Source: a bacterium
GTDB lineage: Bacteria > Krumholzibacteriota > Krumholzibacteriia > LZORAL124-64-63
Direction: 5' to 3'
NCBI GenBank assembly: GCA_020049465.1
Contig: JAIFKS010000090.1
Span: forward strand, 1-50,219
DNA: 50,219 nt
The stretch's first letter is position 1. Each line of letters opens with the position of its first letter. Positions 41,695 to 50,219 of the stretch are shown here, in pieces. Both the position numbers and the translations under genes were made by a program. The notes beneath the pieces are model-generated. The model saw nothing but the letters and a program-made list of their open reading frames with translations. It searched no databases and was not told the origin of the DNA.

Positions 41695-44600
41695 ATGCGC
41701 CGGTTCGCCTCAGGCGTTCGTCCTTATGCATTGCTGTTCGCCCTGCTCGCCCTGAACGCGGGACGCGAAAAGGCCCTGGCCGCGGCCGTCCCTGCCGCTG
41801 CCGGTGCCGGTGCCGGTGAAGTCATCCACGAAGCCGGTTTCGATGCCGGCGCCCTGCGCTGGACGCCGCAAGCCGGCGGTGGCGTGGCCCCGGAACTTGC
41901 CGACACGCGCCTGACGCCCGAACCCGGCCGCGCGATGATCCCCAGCCGCCATCATCTGCTTCTGGTTCCGGCCGACCGCCGCGTGGCGGCCGTGACGGTC
42001 GAAGCCCTGGGCACCCATCCGTTGCGGGCGCCCGGGCGGCTGGCCCTGGCCGACGATCTGGTGACCAGCCGCGGTGAACGGCTGACGGCCTTCGATCTGG
42101 TCGCCGGTGCCGCCCAGGCGACGCCGCGTGCCGCCTGGACGACGGCGACGTCCGTGCACCGGTGGCGCGGGTACCAGTTGGTGGCCGTCGCGGTGCCGGC
42201 GTTGCGCCAGACGGACGAAATGGACCCCGCCGCCTGCGAATTCCTGGACGCCTACGCCGTGCGCGTGACATACGCGGACACCGCGGAGCCGGACCCGTTG
42301 CAGAGGGAGCGCCTGGTGCCGGGCGAAGCCGAGGACAACCGCAACGTCCTGGAACGGCTCATCGACAACCCGACCGCGCTGGCCGCCGCCCGGCGGCAGA
42401 ACGGCGTCGAGGTGGCGGCGCCCGCGGGCGGCTTCCAGCCCGACAAGACGCCCAGCCTGACCGGCAGTCCGGTGACCTGCCTGATCATCACCAATGCGAC
42501 GCTGGCCGCCTCGTTCCAGACTCTGGCCGACTACCGGACGGCGCGCGGCATGCCCACGGTCGTGGCCACCCGCGAGTACATCGCCGCGAATTTCCGCAAC
42601 GGCGCCGACATCCAGGAGACCATCCGCATGTACATCCAGGACGCCTACGCGAAGTGGGGCCTGCAGTACGTGCTTCTGGGCGGCGATTCGGACATCCTGC
42701 CGCCGCGCATCATCTACAACAGCCTGTATCCGGCGAACGGCTACACGGCCATCCCCTGTGATCTGTACTTCGCCTGCCTGGACGGCAACTGGAACGCCGA
42801 CGGTGACGCGAACTACGGTCAGCCGGCCAAATACGAACTGCCCGGTGACCTGGTTGATTTTGCCGAAGAAGTCTACCTGGGCCGCGCGCCGGTCAGCACG
42901 GCGGCCGACGCCGACCTTTTCGTGCAGAAGGTCATCACTTACGAATCGACCGCGGCAGGCGCGTCGTGGCCGGGCCGCGCCCTGTTCGCGGCCGAGGTGC
43001 TGTTTCCCGAGGCCTACCATCCGGGTGACACGATCGTGATGGACGGCGCCGGCTTCGCCAATGAACTGATCACGACGCTGGTGGATCCGTGCACGGACCT
43101 GCAGACGCTGCGCATGTACGAGACCGACGCCATGTACCCGCGCGATCTGCCGCTGACCCGCGCCACCCTGATCGATTCGCTGAACACCGGCCACTACGGC
43201 ATCGTCAACCAGATCGGCCACGGCTACTACTTCAACATGTCGGTGGGCGACGCCAACTTCATGACCATGGACGCGGACAACCTGTCCAACGGCGACCATC
43301 AGTTCATGCTGTTCGGGCTGAACTGCGCCTCGGCCGCTTTCGACAACAGCTGCCTGATGGAGCGCTTCCTGCAGAATCCGGACGGCGGCGCCGTGTGCGC
43401 GCTGGGTTCGACCCGCGAAGCGTTTCCGTTCGCGGTCAACGCCTACCAGCAGGAGTTCTTCGAGAACCTCTACTGCCTGGGCGAGAACCGCGTCGGCCGG
43501 CTGATGGCGCTCAGTCGCCTGCCGTTCCTGGCCGCCACGGAGCAGAACTACCTGGACCGCTGGACCTACGAGAACTACGTGCTGCTGGGCGATCCCGCAC
43601 TGGCCCTGTGGAGTTCCACGCCGCGCGCGATCGTGGCCACGGTGCCCGCGAGCATCGCGGCCGGCCAGCGCGACGTCCCGGTGACGGTGACTGCCGGCGG
43701 CACCCCCGTGGCCGGCGCCCTGGTCTGCCTGGCCAAGCCGGGCGAGGACCTGGTCTGGGGCACGACCAACGCGTCCGGCCAGGTCACTCTGGCTTTCCTG
43801 GCGCCGAGCGCCGGCACCGCCACCCTGACGGTAACCGGAGCCAACCTCGCGACCCACACGCGCACGATCCCGGTGACGCTCAGCGGACGCTACCTGAAGA
43901 TCACGGGCCTGCCGCTGGCGGACAACGGCGCCGGAGGCAGCGTGGGCAACGGCAACGGCGTGATCGATGCCGGCGAACGCATCGCCTTCACGCCGACGTA
44001 CGTGAACACGGGAACCTCGACGGCGACGGGCCTGAGCGGCGCCCTGACCACCACCACGCCGGGCGTGACCGTATTGACGGCCAGCGTGGCCCTGAGCAAC
44101 GCGGCGGCCGGGGCGGGCACGGTGGCTCAGACCCCGATCCTGATCGATCTTCCCGACACCCTGCCCGATGGGTACCCGATCACGTTCCGTTCGGACGTGT
44201 GGTCCGGCACCACCCACTGGTATTCCGAATTCACGGTGGCGCTCAATGCGCCGGAACCCGTGGTCGACTCGCTGGACTGGCAGGACACGGCGTTCGGCAA
44301 CGGCAACGGCGTCCTGGAGAACGGTGAACGCCTCGCGCTCACCGTCGCGGTGAAGAACTTCGGCGCCGGCGTCTCGGGCACCCTTACCGGCCACTTGCGC
44401 ACGGCAAGCCCGAACGTCACCCTGCACGACACGCTGGCCACCTGGTCGTCGCTGGGCCTGCTCGGCCAGGGCACGGCCTCGGCGCCGTTTTCACTGACCC
44501 TGGCGGACACGGCCGCGAACGGCGCGGCCTGGCTGCTCATCGAAGACGGCTACGGTCGGCAGCTGCGCCACGACTTCACGCTCGGCCGTCCGACTGTTCC

Positions 44601-46563
44601 CACCGACCTGCAGGCAAGCACCGAACTGGGTCCCGACACGATCGCCCTGACCTGGGATCCGTCCACCAGCTCCGACGTGTACGGCTACAACATCTACCGC
44701 TCCACGTCGGCCGCCGGTCCGTTCACGCGCGTCAATGCCGACGTGGTGGCCGGCGTCTCGTTCTATGCCGACACCGGTCTGCCCTTGCTGACGCCGTTCC
44801 ACTACCGGATCGCCGCGGTGGATTCGTCGCGTGTTCCGAGCTCGCTGTCTGCAGTGATCAGCCGCTCGACCGCTCCCGGCGAAACAGAGGGTTTCCCCGC
44901 GGCATTCGACGGCGAGACCAGCGGCCCCCTCGCCGTCGGCGACATCGACGGCGACGGCAGGCCCGAGATCGTGCTGGCCAGCACCCAGGTCTATGCGTGG
45001 CACCACGACGGCCTCGAGGTGCGGGACGGCGACGGACAGGGGCTGACGATCGGCCAGTTCACCAACCTCCCGGCCGGGACGCTGCTGGAACTGGCGGCCG
45101 TCACGCTGCACGACCTGGATGGCCTGGCGGGGCAGGAAATGATCGTCTGCCAGCGCAACCTGGGTGCGAAAGTCCACATCTTCAAGGCCGACGGCAGCGA
45201 ACTGGCGGGCTGGCCCCGAGCCTTCAACGGCACGGTCGGCGGCACGTTCAACTGGGCGGCTCCCGCCGTCGGCGACATCGACGGCGACGGCCAGCCCGAG
45301 ATCGTGATCCACACGCTGAACGGCGTGATCTGGGCCTGGAACGCCGACGGCACCGAGGTCCGCAACGGCGACAACGATGCGACGACCCAGGGCGTGCTGT
45401 ATGTGCGCGCGGGCGCCCTCTACGAGTGGTCGCGCAGCGGCCCCACCCTGATCGATCTGGACGGCGATGGCGCCAGGGACATCGTTTTCGGCGCCAGGAA
45501 CGACGCCACCGGCCTGAAGCGGCTGATGGCCATCCGCTACGACGGTACCGACCTTCCGGGCTTCCCGCGCGTGGTCACCGGCGGCATCACCTGCGACATC
45601 GCGGCCGGCGACCTGGACCACGACGGCGGCGTCGAACTCGTCTTCTTCGACAACGCCCGCTACCTCTATGCCCTGCGTCAGGACGGCACCAACTACCCCG
45701 GATTCCCCAAGTTGATGCCGTATGCCGCCAGCAGCGAATGGGTGACCAGCCCGGCGCTGGCCGACCTGGACGACGACGGCGGACTCGAGATCATCTACAC
45801 ACCCAACGCCACCGGGTTGAGCTCCAAGCTGGTGGTCGTCAGCACCAACACGACGGCCGGCACCTCGGGTCAGGTGTGGGCCGGTTGGCCGGTCGACCTG
45901 CCCGGCAGCACCGAGGCCAGCCCCGTCGTGGGCGACCTGGACGGCGACGGAGTGCCCGAGATCGCGCAGGGCATCGGCGGCGGCGACATCGGCGCCCCGT
46001 ACAACCTGTACGCCTACCATGCGGACGGGCAGCCGATGAACGGCTTCCCCATCACCCTGAGCGGCCCGGTCCGTTCGTCGCCGGTGATCACCGACATCGA
46101 CGGCGATCTGGACGTGGATCTGGTCTACGGCGGCTGGGATTTCCTGTGCCACGTGTGGGACCTGCCGTTCGCCCACAGCCCGGCGAAGGCCTATTGGCCC
46201 ACCTACAAGGGCAACATGAAGCGCGATGGCGTCCTGTCGTCGCCGGGGGTCTCGGCAGTCGAGCCGCGTTCCGTGCCTTTCGCGCCCGTGGCCCTGGACC
46301 TGCCTTGGCCCAATCCGTTCAACCCGTCGGTCTCGATCCGGCTGTACCTGGACACGGAGCGCGAAGTGGCCATCAGCGTGCACGACCTGCGTGGACGGCG
46401 CGTGCGCTCGCTGCACGACGGGCGCATCGCCGCCGGCTGGCGTACGATCGTCTGGGACGGGCTGGACGACGCGGGCCGCGCCGCCGCGAGCGGCGTCTAC
46501 TTCCTGAAAGCAGCCAGCCCCGGCGCTCCGTCGGTGACGCGCAAGCTGGCGCTGGTCCGTTAG
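41695..46563 (+). CDS. Giant secreted gingipain-like (C25) protease with FG-GAP repeats and sorting domain
   Basis: A 1622-residue exported protein; GGAGG lies eight bases before ATG 41695, followed by a signal peptide. A propeptide-like region (about 35-260) precedes the C25 caspase-like domain: CLIITNATLAASFQTLADYR starts it, LQYVLLGGDSDILPPR follows, the catalytic His509 is in NQIGHGYYFN and Cys544 in FGLNCASAAF. Next come Ig-like modules (about 645-960), a fibronectin III domain with DVYGYNIYRST (965-1060), then repeated GDIDGDGRPEIV-type FG-GAP calcium-binding blades (about 1080-1530) likely to form a beta-propeller. The end is a FlgD-like sorting domain with PWPNPFNPS and TRKLALVR. It probably digests proteins at the cell surface. 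Cleavage specificity (Arg or Lys) is not predictable. Confidence 0.9.
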   Translation: MRRFASGVRPYALLFALLALNAGREKALAAAVPAAAGAGAGEVIHEAGFDAGALRWTPQAGGGVAPELADTRLTPEPGRAMIPSRHHLLLVPADRRVAAVTVEALGTHPLRAPGRLALADDLVTSRGERLTAFDLVAGAAQATPRAAWTTATSVHRWRGYQLVAVAVPALRQTDEMDPAACEFLDAYAVRVTYADTAEPDPLQRERLVPGEAEDNRNVLERLIDNPTALAAARRQNGVEVAAPAGGFQPDKTPSLTGSPVTCLIITNATLAASFQTLADYRTARGMPTVVATREYIAANFRNGADIQETIRMYIQDAYAKWGLQYVLLGGDSDILPPRIIYNSLYPANGYTAIPCDLYFACLDGNWNADGDANYGQPAKYELPGDLVDFAEEVYLGRAPVSTAADADLFVQKVITYESTAAGASWPGRALFAAEVLFPEAYHPGDTIVMDGAGFANELITTLVDPCTDLQTLRMYETDAMYPRDLPLTRATLIDSLNTGHYGIVNQIGHGYYFNMSVGDANFMTMDADNLSNGDHQFMLFGLNCASAAFDNSCLMERFLQNPDGGAVCALGSTREAFPFAVNAYQQEFFENLYCLGENRVGRLMALSRLPFLAATEQNYLDRWTYENYVLLGDPALALWSSTPRAIVATVPASIAAGQRDVPVTVTAGGTPVAGALVCLAKPGEDLVWGTTNASGQVTLAFLAPSAGTATLTVTGANLATHTRTIPVTLSGRYLKITGLPLADNGAGGSVGNGNGVIDAGERIAFTPTYVNTGTSTATGLSGALTTTTPGVTVLTASVALSNAAAGAGTVAQTPILIDLPDTLPDGYPITFRSDVWSGTTHWYSEFTVALNAPEPVVDSLDWQDTAFGNGNGVLENGERLALTVAVKNFGAGVSGTLTGHLRTASPNVTLHDTLATWSSLGLLGQGTASAPFSLTLADTAANGAAWLLIEDGYGRQLRHDFTLGRPTVPTDLQASTELGPDTIALTWDPSTSSDVYGYNIYRSTSAAGPFTRVNADVVAGVSFYADTGLPLLTPFHYRIAAVDSSRVPSSLSAVISRSTAPGETEGFPAAFDGETSGPLAVGDIDGDGRPEIVLASTQVYAWHHDGLEVRDGDGQGLTIGQFTNLPAGTLLELAAVTLHDLDGLAGQEMIVCQRNLGAKVHIFKADGSELAGWPRAFNGTVGGTFNWAAPAVGDIDGDGQPEIVIHTLNGVIWAWNADGTEVRNGDNDATTQGVLYVRAGALYEWSRSGPTLIDLDGDGARDIVFGARNDATGLKRLMAIRYDGTDLPGFPRVVTGGITCDIAAGDLDHDGGVELVFFDNARYLYALRQDGTNYPGFPKLMPYAASSEWVTSPALADLDDDGGLEIIYTPNATGLSSKLVVVSTNTTAGTSGQVWAGWPVDLPGSTEASPVVGDLDGDGVPEIAQGIGGGDIGAPYNLYAYHADGQPMNGFPITLSGPVRSSPVITDIDGDLDVDLVYGGWDFLCHVWDLPFAHSPAKAYWPTYKGNMKRDGVLSSPGVSAVEPRSVPFAPVALDLPWPNPFNPSVSIRLYLDTEREVAISVHDLRGRRVRSLHDGRIAAGWRTIVWDGLDDAGRAAASGVYFLKAASPGAPSVTRKLALVR

Positions 46564-46584
46564 CGACCTGCGCCGCGAAAGCAT

Positions 46585-46626
46585 GGGCCGGCCGTGTCGC
46601 ACCCGCGACGCGGCCGGCTCTTTTTT
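46585..46626 (+). terminator. Strong rho-independent terminator of the C25 gene
   Basis: A 16-bp stem with two G-T pairs (46585-46600 with 46605-46620), a 4-base loop, and six T residues, about 20 bases after the stop codon. Confidence 0.9.
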
Positions 46627-46783
46627 GCCTTACGCAAGCCACGCCATCTCGACGGGACCGCGTCCGCGTGTTATCGTCGACGATGAAGCGGCCGTGCGTC
46701 GGCCGCCGCCGGCGCGGTGGATTCCCGACGGGGCCACGTTCGCGTCCGGCGAACCTTCCCGCTTCCGGAAAGGCCGCCGCCCC

Positions 46784-47776
46784 GTGCGCATCTGCCTGCT
46801 GACACCCCAGGATCTGGAGACCAAACCGTTCCCCGCCGACGACTGGCCCTGCGACCCGCGACCCTACCTGCCGGACGCCACCTGGGATGTGGCCACGCTG
46901 GAGAAGGGAAGCTCGGTGCGGACGATCAAGCGCCTGGTGGATGAGGGCTACGACGTCTTCTTCAACCTCTGCGACGGTACTCCCGAATGCGACGTGCCGG
47001 GCATCGAGGTCGTGCGCACCCTCGAAAAGCTGAACGTTCCGTTCACCGGCGCCACTTCGGAATTCTACGAGCCTTCGCGCGTGACCATGAAGCGCGTGTG
47101 CCGCGAACTGGGCATCGCCACGCCGGCCCACCTGCTGGCGCGAAACGAGGCGGATGTCGAGCGCGCGGCGGCACGCCTGCGCTTCCCGCTGATCGTCAAG
47201 CACCACAGCAGCTACGCCAGCATCGACCTGAGCCGCGCCTCGCGCGTGGTGACTCCCGCCGGACTGCGGCGGCAGGCGCGCAAGATCATCCGCCGCCACC
47301 GGGCCGCCCTGATCGAGGAGTTCATCGAAGGCTCCGAGTGCACCGTCCTGGTGGCCGAGGTGCCGGGCCGGCCGACCCGCCCCCGCACCTATCCGCCCGT
47401 CCAGTACCAGTTCCCAGTGGGCGAGAGCTTCAAGCACGAAAAGATGAAATGGGTCGACTACGACCGCATGTCCTCGGGCCCGGTCACCGATGCCCGCCTG
47501 GCGCGGCGACTGCGCGACGAAGCGGCGCGCCTGTTCGTGGCGCTCAAGGGTGCCGGTTTCGGCCGCTGCGACGTCCGCGTCGACAGCGAGGGAACGCCGT
47601 GGATGCTCGAGATCAACGCGAACTGCGGCATCTATTTCCCGCCCGACGGCTTCGGCGGCGCCGACATGTGCCTGGCCCAGGATCCGGAAGGCCACGTCGG
47701 GTTCACGCGCCGTCTGGTCGAAGCCGGCCTGTGGCGGCACCGGCGCCGCGCACGCGCCGCGCGCCGGCTCCCCTGA
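46784..47776 (+). CDS. ATP-grasp ligase 3, D-Ala-D-Ala ligase-like
   Basis: A 330-residue protein starting at GTG 46784 (VRICLLTPQDLE). No good ribosome site lies at normal distance, and the open frame extends further upstream without conserved sequence. ATP-grasp motifs: LIVKHHSSYASIDLS (ATP loop), ALIEEFIEGSECTVLVAE, and RCDVRVDSEGTPWMLEINANCG with the metal-binding Glu and Asn. It resembles ligase 2 of the aminomutase operon more than ligase 1 and may form an amide bond in a similar pathway. It ends with a basic tail and lies between the C25 terminator and a selenoprotein gene. Confidence 0.75.
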   Translation: MRICLLTPQDLETKPFPADDWPCDPRPYLPDATWDVATLEKGSSVRTIKRLVDEGYDVFFNLCDGTPECDVPGIEVVRTLEKLNVPFTGATSEFYEPSRVTMKRVCRELGIATPAHLLARNEADVERAAARLRFPLIVKHHSSYASIDLSRASRVVTPAGLRRQARKIIRRHRAALIEEFIEGSECTVLVAEVPGRPTRPRTYPPVQYQFPVGESFKHEKMKWVDYDRMSSGPVTDARLARRLRDEAARLFVALKGAGFGRCDVRVDSEGTPWMLEINANCGIYFPPDGFGGADMCLAQDPEGHVGFTRRLVEAGLWRHRRRARAARRLP

Positions 47777-47796
47777 GAACGGTCGGCCGCGACGGA

Positions 47797-47825
47797 TCGA
47801 CACCGGGACACCGTGATGCTACCAT
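47797..47825 (+). promoter_or_regulatory. Possible promoter for the selenoprotein gene
   Basis: TCGACA (47797-47802) and TACCAT (47820-47825) are 17 bases apart, about 80 bases before the ATG. Confidence 0.35.
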
Positions 47826-47904
47826 GGGGACAATGATCGTCCTGGATGCGATGCCGCGGCTCGCCGGATGTCGCAGACGTGCTTTTTCCGTCAGGAGCGT
47901 TCCC

Positions 47905-48459
47905 ATGCGCCGACTCTCCCTCGCCCGTCTTCTGCCTCTGTGCGCGCTCGCTCTGCTGGCCGCCGCCTGCGGCGACGACGAGCCGAACACACCGCTCGTG
48001 GGCGTCGTGCCCGACTTCACGCTGACGGATGTGAACCCGAATTCATCCCAGGCCGGCCTGGCGGTCTCGCCTCGTCAATACCAGCAGAAAGTCTCCGCCT
48101 GGTACTTCGGGCACGCGACCTGAAGCTACTGCGTTAGCCAGTTCGGCTATCTCGACGTGCTGCAGAACGAGATCGAGGCGGAAAGCTGGGAGGGCGACGT
48201 CCGGATCCTGGGCGTCAACGCGATCGGCGAGGAAGGCGGCAACGCCACGGCCTGCGCGGGCAAGGATCTGCCCTGGCTGCAGGAAACCGCGGACCAGCCG
48301 GCCTGGACGCTGTGGGACGTGACCTACCGCGATGTCGTCATCCTGGACGGCGCCAACCGGGTGGTCGGGGTCTACAACCTGACCTCGCAGGATCTTGCGG
48401 ATCCCGGCAATTATCTGGCGTTGAAGGCGATGCTCCGGGCGGCGGCGGAATCGCGCTGA
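47905..48459 (+). CDS. Selenoprotein candidate: lipoprotein with thioredoxin-fold redox site (UxxC)
   Basis: A single frame of 184 residues runs from ATG 47905 (GGAG upstream) to TGA 48457, crossing one in-frame TGA at 48121-48123. The peptide before it has a signal segment and lipobox LLAAAC, then ends WYFGHAT. After it the frame gives SYCVSQFGYLDVLQNEIE, ILGVNAIG, DLPWLQET and VVILDGANRVVGVYN. These are the parts of a redoxin/TlpA-like thioredoxin fold: the FGHAT-x-SYC block is where such proteins carry CxxC, and TGA sits at the first Cys. Sec73 and Cys76 would form the redox pair. A SECIS-like hairpin follows. The protein probably reduces a substrate in the periplasm. The alternative is a TGC-to-TGA mutation making a pseudogene. 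Confidence 0.75.
48135..48149 (+). promoter_or_regulatory. SECIS-like hairpin after the in-frame TGA
   Basis: TAGCC (48135-48139) pairs perfectly with GGCTA (48145-48149) around the loop AGTTC. The loop starts 17 bases after the TGA and has G as its second base. Bacterial SECIS models ask for a loop with G in the first two positions at about 16-37 bases from the UGA, so both rules are met. The stem is short, with possible further pairing of CGT below it. Confidence 0.6.
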
Positions 48460-48479
48460 TGCCGGGGGCCGGAAGGAAT

Positions 48480-48519
48480 GAGCGCGGCCGCCGGGTCTGA
48501 TCGCCCGGCGGCCGCGCTC
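48480..48519. terminator. Bidirectional terminator-like hairpin between convergent genes
   Basis: A perfect 16-bp stem (48480-48495 with 48504-48519) and 8-base loop lie between the stop of the selenoprotein gene and the stop of the converging coiled-coil gene. T residues are few on both sides. Confidence 0.7.
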
Positions 48520-48551
48520 GTTTCACGATCCCGGCGCTATAACGGCCCTGA

Positions 48552-49382
48552 TCAGCGCCCGCCCTTGGCGACCTTCAACTGCGACTCGTAGACCGCACGG
48601 CGCGCGTTGCCCAGCTTCACTTCCTGATCAGCCAGATCCTTGCGCTTTCCGGCCTGCTGGACCTGGGCTTCCAGGACACGGCCCTCCAGCTTGAGGATAT
48701 CCTGCTGCAGGCGCGCGGCCTCGGCTGCCGCGCCCGGATCGACCAGGCTGCTGATCGACGAGTGCTCGCGCCGGTTGCCGGCAAGCTCCAGCTCCAGGCG
48801 GCAGGCTTTCCCGGCCGCTTCGTGGTAGTCGCGCAACGCGCGGGCCGTCTCGATCTCGCGACCCCGCAATTCACGCCGGTGCTCCAGAAGCTGCTTTTCA
48901 ACGCCGGCGAACTTCTTGAACCCTTCCAGTTCATTTTTCTGGAGATTGTTCTTCGTGGACTTCGCGTAGTCGATCTTGGCTTCCAGCGCCTTGATCTCGC
49001 TGGCCTTCATTTCGATGCGCGACGCCGCCAGCTTTTCGAGCATGCGTGCGCGTTCGACGGACCGTTCGGCGACGACCTTTTCGGCCTCGGCGCTCTGCAG
49101 GTCGCGCTGGATCTCGGCCTCGGCCCGATAGTCGACCAGCACCGTCAGCGTGTCGGCCATCGCTTCGAAGACGGTGGACGCCGGCGCCGGGGCCGGAATG
49201 GAAGCCAAAGGATCGGGAATCGAAGCGGGCGGCGCCTCGGGCTCCTGCGTCACCGACACCGGCGGCAGCGGCAGTTCGACCGGCGCGGCCGGCGCCGGTT
49301 CGGACTGGGCCGCTGCCGTCAGCGAGAAAAATGCCGTCATCATGAAGACCGCGCCGAACCGGACAAGTGAACGTCGTGACAT
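48552..49382 (-). CDS. Periplasmic coiled-coil protein
   Basis: A 276-residue exported protein starting at the ATG 49382 (MSRRSLVRFG). A signal peptide ends near TAAAQ, followed by a Pro/Ala/Glu-rich linker of about 60 residues. The remaining 180 residues are long charged helices with heptad character (IQRDLQSAEAEKVVAERSVE, IKALEAKIDYAKSTKNNLQK, ILKLEGRVLEAQVQQ), likely coiled coils. No enzymatic motif is seen. It could be a structural or scaffolding protein of the envelope, or an adaptor-like protein of a secretion system, but nothing nearby decides between these. Confidence 0.7.
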   Translation of the reverse strand: MSRRSLVRFGAVFMMTAFFSLTAAAQSEPAPAAPVELPLPPVSVTQEPEAPPASIPDPLASIPAPAPASTVFEAMADTLTVLVDYRAEAEIQRDLQSAEAEKVVAERSVERARMLEKLAASRIEMKASEIKALEAKIDYAKSTKNNLQKNELEGFKKFAGVEKQLLEHRRELRGREIETARALRDYHEAAGKACRLELELAGNRREHSSISSLVDPGAAAEAARLQQDILKLEGRVLEAQVQQAGKRKDLADQEVKLGNARRAVYESQLKVAKGGR

Positions 49383-49640
49383 GTTCCAACCCCTCGAGAT
49401 GAAACAACCACCGGGCACGCCGATCCCATGGTACCCCGCGCGGCGTGCCGCTATTCGCGCGCGCATTCAGCGACAGCCGATGAACCCGCAATTTCAACGC
49501 CAGGATAACGTCTGGCCCGGCCGGCGGCAAATTCGGTGCCGGCCACCGGAAAAGGCGCGAAAAGCCGCCCCGACGGTGCTAACCTGCGCGGCGGGTCACC
49601 CCGGCCACCCCGCCGAACTGCCGTCGCTGGAGGCTTGACG

Positions 49641-49907
49641 ATGGATTGGTTCCGTGAACACCTGACGAGCCGACTGGACCGGCTCTTCGTGGTCATCGGC
49701 GCGCTGTGCCTGCCGCTGGCGCTGGCGATGTCCCGCGTCAAGAGTTACACGGTCATCGACCAGTTCGGCCGCGAAGTCCAGACGCGCGCCCATCCGCGCT
49801 ACGGTTCATTCTTCAAGATCCTGCTGACGCTGCTGATCGTATTGGCTTCGATCCGCGCGCTCCTGTTCGCGATCGGGTGGGTCTCGCGCGGGGCGGCCCG
49901 ACGCTAG
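49641..49907 (+). CDS. Small two-helix membrane protein
   Basis: An 88-residue protein with GGAGG seven bases before ATG 49641. Two hydrophobic helices (LFVVIGALCLPLALAMS and FFKILLTLLIVLASIRALLFAIG) are joined by a polar loop (VIDQFGREVQTRAHPRYG), and the ends are basic. No family is recognised. It lies in a divergent position and is apparently transcribed alone. Confidence 0.65.
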   Translation: MDWFREHLTSRLDRLFVVIGALCLPLALAMSRVKSYTVIDQFGREVQTRAHPRYGSFFKILLTLLIVLASIRALLFAIGWVSRGAARR

Positions 49908-49939
49908 GCTTTCAGCCTGCAACCGGGGGCCTGCACCGG

Positions 49940-50125
49940 TCAGTGTCGCGACTTCCCGCCGTGGCTCTTGCCGATGATCCGGATCATCCGCAGGTTGATC
50001 TCCACGAACCGCCACAATTGCCAGGGCAGGAAGGTCCGCAGGAACACCGTGGAGCCGGTGGGCTTCGTCGCGTAGAACGCCTCGTTCAGGTGTTCGTCGC
50101 GCGTCGACCGATTCGTGTCATTCAC
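49940..50125 (-). CDS. Short basic protein of unknown function
   Basis: A 61-residue protein starting at GTG with GGAG seven bases upstream. The second half (FLRTFLPWQLWRFVEINLRMIRIIGKSHGGKSRH) has an amphipathic stretch and a strongly basic end, so it may lie along a membrane. It begins four bases after the stop of the upstream minus-strand gene, so the two are almost certainly in one operon and probably act together. Confidence 0.55.
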   Translation of the reverse strand: MNDTNRSTRDEHLNEAFYATKPTGSTVFLRTFLPWQLWRFVEINLRMIRIIGKSHGGKSRH

Positions 50126-50129
50126 GGTC

Positions 50130-50219
50130 CTACTCCGGGATGAGGCGCCAGCCGGGAAGCAGGCGCGCCTTGTACAGGAACATGTGGTGCAGGATGATCT
50201 TGATCCAGTGCCCCGCCAG
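50130..50219 (-). CDS. C-terminal end of an unidentified protein
   Basis: The last 29 residues of a minus-strand gene cut by the window edge: GHWIKIILHHMFLYKARLLP and then GWRLIPE before TAG. His- and aromatic-rich, with no family I can name. It is the upstream partner of the 61-residue gene. Confidence 0.45.
   Translation of the reverse strand: MAGHWIKIILHHMFLYKARLLPGWRLIPE

Noticed and set aside
41710..44427. Long open frame (905 residues) antisense to the C25 protease
   Set aside because: It is a shadow of GC-rich codon use. The peptide is Arg/Gly/Ala-rich without domains, while the opposite strand encodes a clear protease.
47905..48459. Two separate genes split by the TGA at 48121
   Set aside because: The second half has no start near its beginning with a ribosome site, and the two halves form one thioredoxin-fold protein with the active site across the TGA.

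Overview
The window is GC-rich, gene-dense chromosomal DNA from a Gram-negative bacterium. Outer-membrane and periplasmic features include a TonB-dependent receptor ending in Trp, a YfiR/histidine-kinase pair, several lipoproteins and an S46 dipeptidyl peptidase. Five secreted proteins end in a FlgD-like 'NPFNP' sorting domain with a basic, leucine-rich tail. That domain is typical of the FCB group and of candidate phyla such as Eisenbacteria or Krumholzibacteriota. The placement is inferred from protein style, since no rRNA is present. I see no rRNA, tRNA, CRISPR array, prophage or complete insertion sequence.

Layout. 1-9.1 kb: an HD-domain hydrolase overlapping a DUF1543 gene broken by one in-frame TAA, an HNH nuclease gene carrying a 39-bp tandem duplication and two copies of a dispersed palindrome, then minus-strand genes for a secreted GH31 glucosidase, a Cys-motif lipoprotein, a secreted endonuclease I and two membrane proteins. 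9.3-12.4 kb: a PNGase F-like lipoprotein, a trypsin-like lipoprotein protease with a stand-alone paralogue of its N-terminal domain, and a gene-free stretch with two related hairpin elements. 12.4-20.1 kb: a membrane/spermidine-synthase-like fusion, a spondin-domain secreted protein, a secreted alpha/beta hydrolase, a small DMT-type membrane protein, a YkgJ cysteine-cluster protein with a hexapeptide-repeat N-terminus, and a DUF523-DUF1722 protein.

20.1-24.2 kb is a tight operon: a lysine 2,3-aminomutase-type radical SAM enzyme, two D-Ala-D-Ala-ligase-like ATP-grasp enzymes and a GNAT acetyltransferase. The aminomutase keeps the Asp residues that mark lysine as substrate, so the operon plausibly makes a beta-lysine-containing, perhaps acetylated, small peptide. 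24.2-33.2 kb holds a Na+/Ca2+ exchanger, an Old Yellow Enzyme, a histidine phosphatase with a DOMON-like partner, the S46 peptidase, a lipoprotein cytochrome c and a hybrid kinase/YfiR operon. The TonB receptor is divergent from that operon. 35.4-41.4 kb holds an HNH protein, a cupredoxin with sorting domain, a glycine-rich RRM protein with a long leader, a desaturase and a large B12-type radical SAM protein.

41.7-50.2 kb holds a 1622-residue gingipain-like (C25) protease, a third ATP-grasp enzyme, a probable selenoprotein (a lipoprotein thioredoxin-fold protein with TGA at the first position of a CxxC motif and a SECIS-like hairpin starting 11 bases later), a periplasmic coiled-coil protein and small membrane proteins. 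The selenoprotein and the beta-lysine/ATP-grasp operon are the two most promising discoveries. The dispersed palindrome and the paired hairpin elements are the most interesting non-coding signals.
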